This document shows positions 23,502-34,990 of a stretch of 64,000 bases of DNA, piece by piece. The notes under the pieces were generated by a model. The model saw only the letters and a list, made by a program, of their open reading frames with translations. It was not told where the DNA came from and did no database searches. Positions within the stretch are counted from its first letter, which is position 1; every line of letters begins with the position of its first letter. The stretch covers positions 2,852,001-2,916,000 of the forward strand of contig NC_057765.1 in assembly GCF_010389155.1 (NCBI RefSeq), in the 5' to 3' direction. A program made the translations under genes and the position numbers. The stretch is from Erigeron canadensis. Lineage: Eukaryota > Streptophyta > Magnoliopsida > Asterales > Asteraceae.

Positions 23502-25358
23502 CTAGGCAAAACTGGGGGCCTCCTGCAGCAATTCCTTTGGCACAAGTTTACGTATCAACATAAGCATAGTGTTTTGTAATGAGCCAGTGGCGATCGCATT
23601 AATTAACAGTGATATAGTTGAAGTATCAAGTGAGAAACCTTTTCGATCCATTTCATGTAATAGCATTTCGACATCATCATGGTGCTGATTTTTTAGATAT
23701 CCTTGGATAAGAAGGCGGTAAGTAACATCATTCGGTGGGCAACCATTCCCGTCCATTTTGAGAAATAACTGCTTTGCATCATTCAATAAGCCTTCACAAC
23801 ATAGACCACTAATCATCACATTATAAGTCCTAACATTAGGTTGCAAACCTTTGACGACCAATTCTTTGAAAAGATTTCTTGCAATCCCGTGCTTCCCGCA
23901 TTTGCTTGCACCATCAATAAGGATGTTGTACACAGTAACATCTGAATTTAGCTTGCTATTACTCATCAACTTGAACAAAGAAAGTGCATCTTCTAATAGA
24001 TGGTTGTTGCTGAGACCGTCTAAAATTATTCTATAAGTGATATCATCTGGGATCTGTCCTTGTGCTCGCATCTCATCAAAGAATTTGCGTGCATCTCCAC
24101 AACGTCCGGCCCTAAACAATCCTTGTATCATGGTGTTGTAAGTGACTACATTAGGTTTCAGGTCCTGTCTCGTCATTTCACTAAACATATGCAAGGCCTC
24201 ATCTATCATCGACTTCTTGCAATACCCATTTAACAAACAGCTGTAGCTAACAACATTAGGAAGTATACCTTTTAACACCATGGCATCAAATACAGTCTTT
24301 GCTTTGGTCATTTCACCTCTCAAACAGTAACCATCGATAAGTGAATTGTATGTTACTATGTCAGGCTTCTTACGTTTCTCAACCATGATGTTGATAACAC
24401 TTTCCGCTTCTTCCGTTTTGCCTTCCTTACATAATGCATCAACAAATATAGTGTAGGTATTAACATTTGGAGAGATCCTATAATCCTCCATTTCTTTTAG
24501 TATCTTATACACCTCCTCCCAACGACCTAAGTTACAAAGGCCAGAAATCAAAGTGTTATATGTGATGATAGTCGGTGAGATGCGTTTTTCAAAAATCATC
24601 TCTTTAAAAAGCTTGAAGGCATCATCGATCATCTGATCCTTGCAAAGACTATCAATGATGGTGTTATATGAAACAACATCGGGTCTGCAACCTTTTTGAT
24701 CCATTAGCCTAAGCAAAGAAAGGGAAGTAACATTATCACCGAACTTGCAAAGGCCTTTAATCATTGTGTTATACGTAAAAACATTAGGTTCACAAAGTTT
24801 CTGTTTGATGAGCTTCTTGAAGAATATCTCGGCCTCAATAATCCTATCTTCTAAGATAAGTCCGTCTAAGAGTGTGCTGAATGTGACCACAGTCGGTATA
24901 ATACCTCGTCTAAAGCAAAGGCCTAAAAGTGCGAAACCGTCATTGGTTCGACGCATATGACAACAACTCTTGATGGCAATATTCACAGTGTAGTAATTAA
25001 CAGGAACGCCGATTGCACACATTTGATTAAAGAGATTAATGGAATGTGAAAAATGTTTCATTTTGGTGACAGAATTCAACAACTGAGTGAAATAAATAAC
25101 AGAAGGAAGAGGGTTTCTGTGTGACATTTCATCAAACAGGTGGAGGGCATCTTCTAATTTGTTAACTTTCTGATATATAGATTTAGGAGGAGAAAGCTCA
25201 TCCTCATGATGATAATAACTTGAAGAAGAAGAAGAAGAATGGGTGGAGCAAAAGGAGGAGAGTAAAAGTGGGTTGGTGATGGATTTACCTTTGAAACTTT
25301 TGATGATGAAAGAGCAGGAGCAGCCTAATAAAAGTGTTGTCTTCTTAGACATCATCAT
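23502..25358 (-). CDS. P-class PPR protein, restorer-of-fertility-like
   Basis: An intronless 618-aa pentatricopeptide repeat protein, which by family would bind organellar RNA. The N-terminus (MMMSKKTTLLLGCSCSFIIK, then a Ser-rich stretch to about residue 50) is basic and hydroxylated without acids, as in a mitochondrial targeting peptide. From about residue 66 there are roughly 15 tandem 35-residue repeats of the P type, such as PDVVSYNTIIDSLCKD and PNVVSYSCLLNGYCKK. There is no E, DYW or SMR domain. The NGYCKK and IDEALHMFSEM signatures resemble the Rf-like (RFL) clade, whose members can act on cytoplasmic-male-sterility transcripts. That function is inference. A broken paralogue (16384-18120) and a fragment (20385-20555) lie nearby, typical of RFL clusters. 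The start is the first ATG; the next ATGs are immediately downstream. Confidence 0.93.
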   Translation of the reverse strand: MMMSKKTTLLLGCSCSFIIKSFKGKSITNPLLLSSFCSTHSSSSSSSYYHHEDELSPPKSIYQKVNKLEDALHLFDEMSHRNPLPSVIYFTQLLNSVTKMKHFSHSINLFNQMCAIGVPVNYYTVNIAIKSCCHMRRTNDGFALLGLCFRRGIIPTVVTFSTLLDGLILEDRIIEAEIFFKKLIKQKLCEPNVFTYNTMIKGLCKFGDNVTSLSLLRLMDQKGCRPDVVSYNTIIDSLCKDQMIDDAFKLFKEMIFEKRISPTIITYNTLISGLCNLGRWEEVYKILKEMEDYRISPNVNTYTIFVDALCKEGKTEEAESVINIMVEKRKKPDIVTYNSLIDGYCLRGEMTKAKTVFDAMVLKGILPNVVSYSCLLNGYCKKSMIDEALHMFSEMTRQDLKPNVVTYNTMIQGLFRAGRCGDARKFFDEMRAQGQIPDDITYRIILDGLSNNHLLEDALSLFKLMSNSKLNSDVTVYNILIDGASKCGKHGIARNLFKELVVKGLQPNVRTYNVMISGLCCEGLLNDAKQLFLKMDGNGCPPNDVTYRLLIQGYLKNQHHDDVEMLLHEMDRKGFSLDTSTISLLINAIATGSLQNTMLMLIRKLVPKELLQEAPSFA

Positions 25359-25740
25359 CTTCTTTTTCTGCAGCTGATCGAGGAACAGTATTTCGTCACA
25401 GTGATATGTAATGGTAGTCAGATGGGTGATGGCAAAAGTAGGAGGAGAATCAAAGATGGCGGGATTTCGTCACAGTGGCAGTCTGGAGTAAAATTACTTT
25501 TTGGAACAATGAAATTTTTTTTTTTTCTTTTCTGACATGAATAAATTTGACAAGTGTAAGAAAAAACATGGAAAAGATCCCTAAAGTTACTAGTATCAAG
25601 TTAGAGAGTTAGAGTGATCTTATCCTTTGATTTAAAATGATTAAATATATCTTTTAATTTTAACCTTTAATTTTAAATCGAAAGTTGAGATTTACTTAAA
25701 TAACTTTAAGAAATCCTTTCCCGAAAAAATATGCCAACAA
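25359..25740. other. PPR gene upstream region
   Basis: Presumed promoter and 5' UTR of the PPR gene, which is transcribed leftward from here. It contains two copies of TTTCGTCACAGTG (25393 and 25466) and a T-rich tract near 25510. No gene is supported. Confidence 0.5.
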
Positions 25741-25749
25741 ATGAAAACA

Positions 25750-26180
25750 AACACATCTGTTCAATTAGATCATGGTTGTTACATTAGGAAGTATAGTTGC
25801 TAATGAATTTGAAAAACAACTGAAAATGAAGTTGAAAAAAGTAATTTTATAACTGGGAAGAAAGAAAATGTAAATGGGACGGGAAACGATTATTCTTTCA
25901 AACCAAATAGCCTAATATACCTTCTAAGTATAAGACGATGACATATAAAAAAATTAGGAAAGAAAATTAGTGAATACCACATGTCACTTTTTTAATGTTT
26001 AAAGAAGATTATTAGGTTATTTGGTTAGCAGGATTTATCATTTCATTTCACGTTTAGATTCTCTTCTTTCCACTTATAAAATTACTTTTTTCAAGTTGTT
26101 TTTCAAATTCATTAGCAACTATAATTCCTAATTTAACAGCCATGATCTAGTTTTATTTTAAAACATAAAGATAGAACCCT
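25750..26180. repeat. Inverted repeat (fold-back) of about 160-bp arms
   Basis: The left arm, about 25768-25925, is matched in reverse by about 26010-26155. Both contain GTTGCTAATGAATTTGAAAA followed by AACAACT, and AGTAATTTTATAA. The loop is about 85 bases. It lies between the PPR promoter and the 3' end of the MBD gene. The structure fits a fold-back MITE; neither the terminal motif nor a target duplication could be fixed. Confidence 0.75.
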
Positions 26181-26362
26181 TAATAGATGAAACAAATGGA
26201 ATGGAAGTGGTACCCAAATTTCTAAAACAATTTTTTTTTAAAAAATATATTCTTAATACATAAAATCTCAAACAATATAGAAATAAAAACATAATATCTC
26301 AATCAAATGAAAAAAAGGTAAGGGAACATAAGTTTTAAAAAAAACAAGTGAAACTATAAGTT

Positions 26363-29300
26363 TTAAAAATTGCAAGGCCATCCGTGTTTGATCGCTAGTT
26401 CACGTTTTCGACCAAGAATGAATTGCAACGTAGCAGGATTGGTGATGTGATCATGCGGTTCCATAAAAAACCTCAAATCCCGTCTTAGGGTTTTGGACTT
26501 TGTCGCCTCGATTTTTGTCTCCATCAAAGTTGCCACCAACTTATCCGTCTTGCGTTTTGCATCCAACCATTGTGTTTTCATTTGTTTGTAGGCACTAATG
26601 GCAGCCGCAACACTGGAGACCGACGAGAAGGTTGTCCTTTGCTTCTTTTTCCCTTTTTTAGCAGATTCAAACGAAGGAATGAGATCTTCATTCATGTCGG
26701 GAATGATATCGTTGCTAGCCGATTCATACTCTCCCGACTTCCGTTTTGAAGAATTGCTCGAACCACTGAATTCTTGGTTGTCTTCATCGCTTTCGCGACC
26801 ATCAGCTGTATTCTCTTCATTTATATTTGAGTGGGATACTTTCAGGATCTCACACATCTTGTCTTCTTCAACAGGCTTGGCTTCTTTGCCATGTGCTTTG
26901 GGCTCATCTCTTTTATCATGCACCATATCCTTCTCAGTTCTCCCGGGTTCATTCCCCACAGTCTCATTTTCCTCTCGTTTCTCATCGTCTTTCTGCACCT
27001 TTCCATCTTTCTTCACTTTGACATCTATGTCGGTGACTGCTTCAGGGAGCTCTTGGTTCTCTATATTACCATTCTTTGAGCTTAAAGACATTCTTGCCCC
27101 TTTTTTTGGGGGCTCTGTCTCTGAATGTGGAGTTGATTTCATTTTCTCACTGATTCTTGTTGACCGTCTCAGGGTTTTACCACTTCCCCAATCAAATTCT
27201 GAGAGTTTAGGACCACCTGGGTGTGCTTTTAGATACTGCTCTAGCTGCCTATGGTTCCTGATCTCTTCCCCTGTAGGGGCTGTGAACATAATTTCATTCT
27301 TTTTTGGGTTCCCTTCTTCATTTGGCAGAAACTACACATGTAAATTATTAATTTGTTAAATGTTATAAAAAAAGAGATAATAATCTAATTTTTATAAATA
27401 AACCGATTTATAGGGTATTACAGATTGTAAAAACATTTCTGACAACTTTCGACACAAATGTTAAAAAATGTGTTAATAGTAAGAAGGTTAATATCATAAA
27501 ATATTAAGCCAAAAGAAACATACAACAAATTAGTTAAGGAACTAATACAAACGAATCACGCAAAGATAAAGTCCTAATTCAACTAGTAAGCCTACGATCC
27601 AATTAGAATAACAAGATCTTTTCAGTTAGTAGTGTAAAAAAGATGACCGTTGTCTAGTTTGTGGGTCTGGGGGCATCAGATTAATGTATGGGTATTAGAG
27701 AAACGTAAGAATATACGGTTCTTTGTGAATATGGATATATACATGAAGCTATAATTATTAATCTTTTGGTTTTGGTATGACGGTCTACATATTCTCTCCC
27801 CATACACCTCATACTTATGGGATTGAGTATCATCATTGTATAACACTATTAAAGAAACATAACATAGCAGAACACACAAAAACCATGCTACAATCATGAA
27901 AACAATTAAACTCGAGCAATTCTAATGCAGTAACTCTTTAAGACAACTCATTGGATGTCCCGGCTGTTGGGGTACTGTTGTCTACTGCCCACATAAAGCT
28001 ACAGCAGATTCTAAAGGCAGGAGGCCTTGTTTGTTTAGGCCTGGCAGCTGGCCTCTTTTATTAGGCCCGATTCTGTTAAGTCTAAACTTGGAGAGCAAGT
28101 TTTGTTAAATATATATCTCTTATCTCTTGTACATGTGTTTGTGTGGAAAATCAATAAGAAAACCTCTTTCCCCGTGAATTACTTCACACAGTTTAGTGTG
28201 AGATACCATGTTAAATCTCGTGTCCTTCCTTGTTTTTATCTGGTTCTTGTGTATGTGTTTTTCCTAACAAGTGGTATCTAGAGCTAGGTTGCATAGAGAT
28301 CACACATTCACCCGGCTGTCACCCAGATTAGGGTTGCAGCAAGTCCAGCCACCACAGCCGTCACCCAGTTTAGGGTTCCGGCCAAAACCAGCCACTACAG
28401 CCGTCGCCGTCACCTTGAACAACCTCAGTTAGGTCTAATTTAGGCAGAATTAAGTCTGATCAGGTCTGATTTTGGCAGATTAGGGTTTAACTGGGCGAAT
28501 TAGGGCTTAATTTGGCAGATTGGGGTTTTTGGGGGGTTCTTGAATTAGCCCGAAGGAAGTACTAGGTTCCAGGACAGCAGGGGCAGTTTCGGGAGTGTGT
28601 TTACAGCAGAAAAACGGAGACTTTGAGGGTGTTCAAGTCTGTTTGTAGCTGTTTTTTGCGGGACTGTTTTGATCAGGTACCTTCAAACCACATTTTGTTC
28701 TTTCTTTTGTGCCTAGTATAAGAATGGAAAAGCAAGACAGCTTGTTCTTGAGGCATAAGTTAATCCAACCGGAGCAGAATAAGCAGAATTCATCAAGCCA
28801 GAGGCTTTGAACTAGGTCACGCATAGCTAGAACAGAAAGGGACAGAAGCAGGAGGCTCAATTGCTGTTTCTTTATTATTTGGTTGGTGGTTGTTGAGAAA
28901 GAATTTCTGGGTAGATAGGATCAAATCAAAATTTTCACTTTGCGGGCCTTGATTGGCTTGTTCATGATAAGAGGGGGACTGCCTTGTTGCATGAAAGACG
29001 GGCAGTAAGCATCCGTCAAAGCAGGTGGTTTTGGGTTGTCTTGTTTAGCAAGGTAAAAGAAAACATGATATGCTTGTTTTCTTGGTCGGTGGAGATGCTT
29101 CTTTGAACAAGCATGATCAGAAGAGGTTGGGCCATTTTAGAAATCAATGTCTAGAAAATAACAAAGAACTGAAGTACTGAACACTACAGAAGACTACAGC
29201 TCAGACAAGGTGTTAATTGCAGAGTAGAGAGTAGTGTGGATTCCTGGGTCATGGATTTCAGTGCTTCATTTAACGCTACCCACAGCAGTGAAGCAATACG

Positions 29301-32237
29301 GAATTTGAAAGTTGGATTTTGGAAAGGTAAGACTGGCGAATGATGAAGTTCTTGATATGACGAGCAAGGTGACATAGGTTTGAAGACTGCAGTCCGTTCA
29401 TGGACTTTGAAGGATGTCGAGGTTCTTCCAAGTCTGAAAAAGCAGTCAGTTTTATCATGCAATTGGACAGGGGCATGAGGGTAAGTTTGGAAACGGGCAG
29501 GTTCTCAAAGGAAATCTAGTCGTGGCTCGAGGTAAGCAAAGTTCACTTTATATGGTCAGTATACCGTCTATACCGTCTGAGGGAGTGACCATCCCAATCT
29601 TGAAGAAAACAAAATCCGGTTCACAGAATCTCGTGGGCAGAAAAAGGTGTGCTTTGCAGATGGCAAACCCAGAGCTACAGGTCAGGTCAAGTCAGATTCA
29701 GGTTGAACGTGCTAGGAAAGGTTCAGAGAAACCAGTCAGGGTTTTTATGACAGTGGGAGCATTGTTTTGTGCTTAAGTGAACCAGTATTCAAGCTGCTAG
29801 AGTCTCTCCAGTTTATTATCTGCTTTAAAGGAGAGTGTTTGTTCTCGGGATTTCTCAGAATCCAGCAATTCATTTCGGTGGGAGCCGGTAGAGAACGAGT
29901 CAGGGGCAAAGATTGTCGTGACTGATGGGTTGAAGCTCAGTGGGAGCTTTAACGGGTCTTCAGGTTATCTAGAAAAGGAGGCCAGGGGGTAAATAGGACG
30001 CATTAAAGAACAAGACTTAGTTCTCAATATAGATGTACTAAAGAGATTGAAGATGGTGCGGTTCAAGGTCAGAAGACACCAAGTAGGAGATTGTTGGGTT
30101 ATTGTTGTCTACGGCCCACATAAAGCTACAGCAGATTTTAAAGGCAGGAGGCCTTGTTTGTTTAGGCCTGGCAGCTGGCCTCTTTTGTTAGGCCCGATTC
30201 TGTTAAATCTAAACTTGGAGAGCAAGTTTTGTTAAACCCTTATTGTAGCCTATATATATCTCTTATCTCTTGTACATGTATTTGTGTGGAAAATCAATAA
30301 GAAAACCTCAATCCCCTGTGGATTACTTCGCACAGTTTAGTGTGAGATACCACGTTAAATCTCATGTCCATAATGTTCAAATCTTCTCTAACAATAAAAA
30401 TCAGAGGTAGCAAGCTAAATTCAGATAAGGATCCCCTATTGGGAATGCATGCAACTTTAAATTACTCACCTCATATTAGGATTTGACCTTGATTAATCTC
30501 GTCTAATGTCCCTACATAGTACATACCAAAACTTAAGTTATTACCTTAAGTCATATAACTTAACTCTTTCGAATATCTAACTTCATAGAGCTTAGACACA
30601 GCTTATTATTAATGAAGTTAATAAGAAAATGTATCTTAAACCAGAAGATTGGCCCTCGGTAAGGGCATTTCGGGAAAACTTACCATAACGTTACCATACC
30701 CAAAAATTGCAAGTAAAATGATTAAGAAAAAGGTCAATATGATACAAGTGTTTGTACAATGAAGTCTTCAGCAAAGTGCACTTAGCGGGTGTCTAAATGT
30801 GTGTCTTCAAAGTGATTATTGAGATGTTATGAAGTTGGGAAATACGGGGTAACTTTGCATTTATCTCGTTAATAATGTCTTCAGTAGCTAGTTGTGTGCT
30901 TATCAAACTTTGATTGGTTTGACCCAAAATAATCGAAATGAAAATTAGAATGGCATGCTGCATAAAATTTGAAACAGATTTCCAGTTTAAAGACACATAC
31001 AAACACTACCTTAGGTCTTGTTTTAGTTCAAGCACCAGTCTTACTGCGGGAGTTAATTATGGTTCTCTAGCTATCGCTCCCTCTCCAAAATTAAGCTTGC
31101 TAAACATCAAGAATGCCATATAAAGGACTCTTACTGACCAAATATACAAACACTTTGATTATAAACCTTATGGAAAAAGAGAATGCTGGTTTAATGTCTT
31201 ACTTAACTCATTAAACCCACGTTCCAGATCAATATAAACAACTAATCTAGTTTCAAAGGTGGAACCTTTGGACATTTAACATCCAACAAATTATCCACCA
31301 TTATGACTAATAACGCCTAAATTTTATGAACATCCTTATCAAGCTTAAAATTCTTAGATCCAAAGAATAATTACTCTGCTATAAAAGCTGGTTGCACATG
31401 TAATGCAGCTATGTGCTTGTAAAAGCGGATTGAAATATAACAATCTTCACAGTCACCCAAACCGGTGGCAGCAAACACTATATCTACCTTACAATTTATA
31501 CCCAAAAACTCAAACTCCAGCAATATATTAATATACGAACAGAACTTCAATTCACAAAGTATGCAAGTAGAAGATAAAAGAAACACACTGAAATCAAACT
31601 GGAGTGCCATGCCAAGTCTGCTAAAACAGCACCACATTACAAGACAAGATAAAACCATTTTTTTTTTTTTATAAAATAATACTCAAAATCTTAACTTTCA
31701 AAATCCATCTAAAATATACAGATTATCCCTAAAAAAACAAACTTTATCAAAATTGAAACACACCCAGAACCCTAATTTCAAACCCTATCAAAATTAGACC
31801 AAATTTATCACTAAAAAATTTCATAATTTAGCAAAATTATATATTTATATATCAAACTGTACCTAGAAATATCAAAAGTCACTCAAATATATCAAACTGG
31901 TATATACATATACATACAATATATGTAAATATTGTATAGATTTAACCAATAATTCTTCAAAACCCGAACATATGGAACCCAAAAAAAATCAAACTTTAGT
32001 CAAAATAAACAGCACCCAAAACCAAAACTAAACATTTCACTGGAAAAAAAATATAAAATAAAAAAACACAATAAAGTTTGTGATTAAAAAGTAGTAGTAA
32101 AATGTAAATCAATAAATAAAAAAAGAGGGGACAGAAAGAACCATTTTGTTCCAACCAGAAGGTGCATCAGCAGATATTTTCCCATTTTCTGCAGATTTTT
32201 TAGAAGGCAGGTTTTCGGTAGAGCTAGAGGTTGCCGT
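26363..32237 (-). CDS. Methyl-CpG-binding-domain protein, MBD10/11 type
   Basis: Two exons, 32237-32142 and 27331-26363, encode 354 residues. The MBD lies across the junction: APSGWNKM from exon 1 joins [20 protein letters not shown] and then [28 protein letters not shown] and [11 protein letters not shown]. This matches the Arabidopsis MBD10/MBD11 pattern. The rest is charged and low-complexity, with Lys/Glu-rich segments, a basic KKGKKKQR stretch and a C-terminus ending GWPCNF. By family it would be nuclear and chromatin-associated; binding to methylated DNA is not certain in this clade. Oddly, the expected initiator at 32237 reads ACG in the context GAT-ACG-GCA, and no in-frame ATG lies between it and the upstream stop near 32380. 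Either translation starts at ACG, an unseen upstream exon supplies the ATG, or the gene is crippled. The 4.8 kb intron carries a Copia element. Confidence 0.8.
27332..27964. other. MBD intron segment, copied at 34240-34450
   Basis: Intron sequence between exon 2 and the Copia element. Positions about 27400-27620 match 34240-34450 in the same orientation, for example the blocks around CCGATTTATAGGGTATTA and CTAGTAAGCCTAC. No gene is present. Confidence 0.65.
27965..30393 (+). mobile_element. Decayed, internally deleted Copia LTR retrotransposon
   Basis: 5' LTR 27965-28269 (305 bp) and 3' LTR 30092-30393 (302 bp), each beginning TGTTGGG and ending CTAACA. They are about 90% alike by eye. Two bases after the 5' LTR is a primer-binding site, TGGTATCTAGAGC, like the Met-tRNA site of Copia elements but with one inserted T. 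A purine-rich AAGTAGGAGAT precedes the 3' LTR. The 1.8 kb interior has remnants of a zinc knuckle ([13 protein letters not shown], near 29125) and of the protease region ([13 protein letters not shown], near 29245, in place of the usual DSGAS, then DEVLDM and [14 protein letters not shown]). Integrase, reverse transcriptase and RNase H are missing. No matching 5-bp target duplication was found. It lies antisense to the MBD gene. Confidence 0.92.
30394..32141. other. MBD intron, exon-1-proximal part
   Basis: AT-rich intron sequence without a supported gene. Positions about 30690-31000 and 31850-31990 reappear, reversed and with deletions, at 37100-37550, upstream of the truncated MBD copy. Confidence 0.65.
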
Positions 32238-33119
32238 ATCTTCAATCGCTTGCAACGCGGATAAAAAAAATGGAAAGGTACTACCCGTGGATAAATCAGA
32301 ATCGAAAATGGCGGGGGGAAGGAGTAACGAGGAGGATGAAGACGAGGAGAATGAAAAACATTTTATTATTGTGTCTTTTTATTTTTAGTAAATATAAATA
32401 TGAATGATTGTGACAGTGGTAGAAGTGAGTTATGTGGTGTGTAGTGTATAATTTCTTTTCCCTTGTTTACAAATGTACCTTTAAAAACCCAAAACCACTA
32501 TTAGTATTTTTTTTTTTTTTCTCTCTCTCTCATTTCTTGATGTGGTTTTTAATTTTTAATTTTTTGAATTTTAACAAGAACACATTTCAGAAAAAAATAA
32601 TTTTTTTTAAAAAAAATCATACGGGTTATGTGTTGAAAACACATGAATACGGTACGGGTGTTGGTATATGTTTGAAACAAAAGTTTGGAGCTCAAACGTT
32701 GAGATTAGGAGTTTAGAGTTGAAGTTTAGAGACGGGTTTAGGAGCTAGAGTTTGTATTTCAATATTTATTATACGAGTATGGTATTTATGCGTTGCGATG
32801 GATATGCTGATGGTGAGGATTCTACAGGATTTGGGGAAAAGGGTATTTTTGGTATTATGAAATGTCAAGGGTGTTTCCAATAATTCAAAGACAGAAAAAA
32901 AAAAAAAAAAAAAAACTTTTACTTTATTAAGGAGTAGAATAAAATTCCATATTAATACCTTTTGATATTTTTAAAGGCTTTTTAGGGTTGTGGGTTTCTA
33001 TGTCAAATGCATATTTAAACGGGTTGAGATCTCCTCAAGTTACTCTTAACTTAAGGGTTAAAGTTGGATAATCTCAACCATTGATTTAAAATCAATGGTC
33101 AAGATTCACTATTTAAACA
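32238..33119. other. Upstream region of the MBD gene
   Basis: Presumed promoter and 5' UTR of the leftward MBD gene, followed by AT-rich spacer with poly-A/T tracts (32507-32520, 32893-32914) and a CT run near 32520. The minus-strand frame upstream of the ACG codon is open and Ser-rich back to a stop near 32380 but has no ATG. No other gene is seen. Confidence 0.5.
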
Positions 33120-33860
33120 ATGTAGCCATTTTAAGAGAATAGAAAATCTCACACATTTTGATTTTTCAATCCATAAAAAAAAATGGGAGCCTAATCGTTT
33201 ATCAATTATACAATTGATATTAAAAGTTTAGTTTGTGAGAGGTTTTATAATTAAGCTTAATGTAAACCTCAAGATTTTAAGGTAAATAAATTAAACTTTT
33301 TTTGTAGTTTTGACATTAAAATATTTTTTCTTAATTTTTAATTACGAGTTACGTGGTTAATTAGTTGAAACGTCAATGAATAGCGGATAATATACCGACA
33401 AAAATTGAGGAGGAGAGGCGTCATCCATTTCTCCACCTTATGGATAGCGACACCCCAAGACCTTTCAATACTTTTAGAAGTTTTTAAGGGTTTTTTTTTT
33501 CAAATGCATATCCAAACAAAGTCGTCATTTTAAAAGAATCTTATTTTAAGAGGATAAGGCATATGTATATATAAGATACTTAGAGTTTGAGTATAAAACC
33601 TCACAGATTTTTAATTTTATAATTCATAAAAGATATGGGGCCCAATCATTTATCTAATATACAATAAATATCAAAAAGTTAGTACGTGAGTGTTCTATAT
33701 TTAAATTTTAATTTAACACCCCAAGATTTTAAGGTAAATAAATAACCCTTTTTTTTTTATTTTTGACATTAAAATAAATTAATAGTTTTTAATTTTGAGT
33801 TACGGGGTTTAATTTAGTTGGAACATTAGTGAAGAACTGATAAAATACACACAAAATTTG
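33120..33860. repeat. Two diverged direct repeats of about 300 bp
   Basis: 33120-33400 and 33530-33860 align by eye. They share CAAGATTTTAAGGTAAATAA, the TTTTGACATTAAAATA block and AGTTACG-GG-TTAATTAGTTG-AAC. They are probably two copies of one non-coding repeat. The family is unknown. Confidence 0.7.
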
Positions 33861-33899
33861 AACATTAGTGCATAAGTCTAGTTTTTTTTTTTGTTTTTT

Positions 33900-34235
33900 T
33901 TTTCTTTAAAGTGAATTTTACTGGAAACTTCGTGGCGCGATTCGACAACGGAAGGTCTAGCATACTTTGTCTTAATCGGGTTCATGCCGGAGAGCTCCCT
34001 CGAAATAGAATTGCCTATTTCAAATACCCGATGGGGGAAAACCCCCTACTAATCCGCTTGAAGGCACGACGATCAATAAAGGTAAACCTTGTCCTCCTCA
34101 GACTTGACATGGGTATACCAAAGCCAAGCCTCATAGAGGGGCTTCCTTATGTACTCCCTAAAGCTTAAACTCTAGACCTCATGTATAAGAGGATGGTATT
34201 TTAACCATTGAGCTATTAATCAAGGACCATAAGTC
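33900..34235. other. Unassigned repeat-like segment
   Basis: Higher GC than the flanks, with an 85-codon open frame that I do not recognise. It ends in CTAGACCTCATGTATAAGAG and ACCATTGAGCTA, a motif found in dispersed plant repeats. There is no supported gene. Confidence 0.35.
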
Positions 34236-34619
34236 TAGTTAATCCTAAATAAAACGATTTACAAGGTATTAAGGATTCTAAATACACTTCCGACAACTTT
34301 CAACACATACGTTAAACAATATGTTGACTGTGACAAAATTGATATTCCATAAAAAAAAAAAAAAAAAAAGAGTCTGAATGATACATACAAAAGTCTAAAC
34401 AATACAGATGAACTACGCAAATATAAAATCCTAATGCAACTAGCTAGTAAGCCTACAATTCAAATTCAAATATAAACTATGATGAATATGAAATTAGCCA
34501 AGAAAAAAAACTATTAATAAGATTAGAATTAGAGTTTATATTGTAGAAGCACTAAAAGAAAATACGAGTATCTAACAAGGGTATACCGTAAAAATAAACT
34601 TATTTATGCACAACTTAAG

Positions 34620-34990
34620 TTCATATGAACACTTGGAGAACCTTCAATAGGGAAACAGCTACCAGAATATAGAAGAGATAAAAAAGACATAGCCTTCAAT
34701 TGTTCCCAATTTTATACATAAAAAACAGCCCCTTTTGCGGGTTCTTAAAATTTACACCACGAAGAAAAAATCTTCCTACACCTGAATCTAATGCTAACAG
34801 CAACATCATGCATAAGTATTTGGCTTAATTTTAGTGTTGCGTCTACACTAACTTATAGCGAACTATATATCCTCTACACTACTGTACCAGTGTACCTGGA
34901 TCTTTTGCATATTTCCATAATCAGTTTACAATTACTTCATTGCTTGATCATTTGTGCTTGCTGCACCAGCGGTTGCACTGCTTGGTGAAA
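34620..34990 (-). pseudogene. TOPLESS-like 3' end fragment (left arm)
   Basis: Matches the 3' UTR and the last-exon tail of the gene at 43685-53398 (compare 43385-43740). The minus strand of 34935-34990 reads like SSATAGAASTNDQAMK then stop. Nothing further upstream of the gene is present. Confidence 0.8.

Noticed and set aside
26598..27359. Long plus-strand open frame of 253 codons
   Set aside because: It is antisense to MBD exon 2, where the minus frame carries the MBD motifs. The Ser/Phe-rich composition is the expected shadow of a Lys/Glu-rich protein.
29522..29776. Independent gene of 84 codons
   Set aside because: It continues the decayed Copia gag-pol frame ([12 protein letters not shown]) inside the LTR element, so it is not a separate gene.
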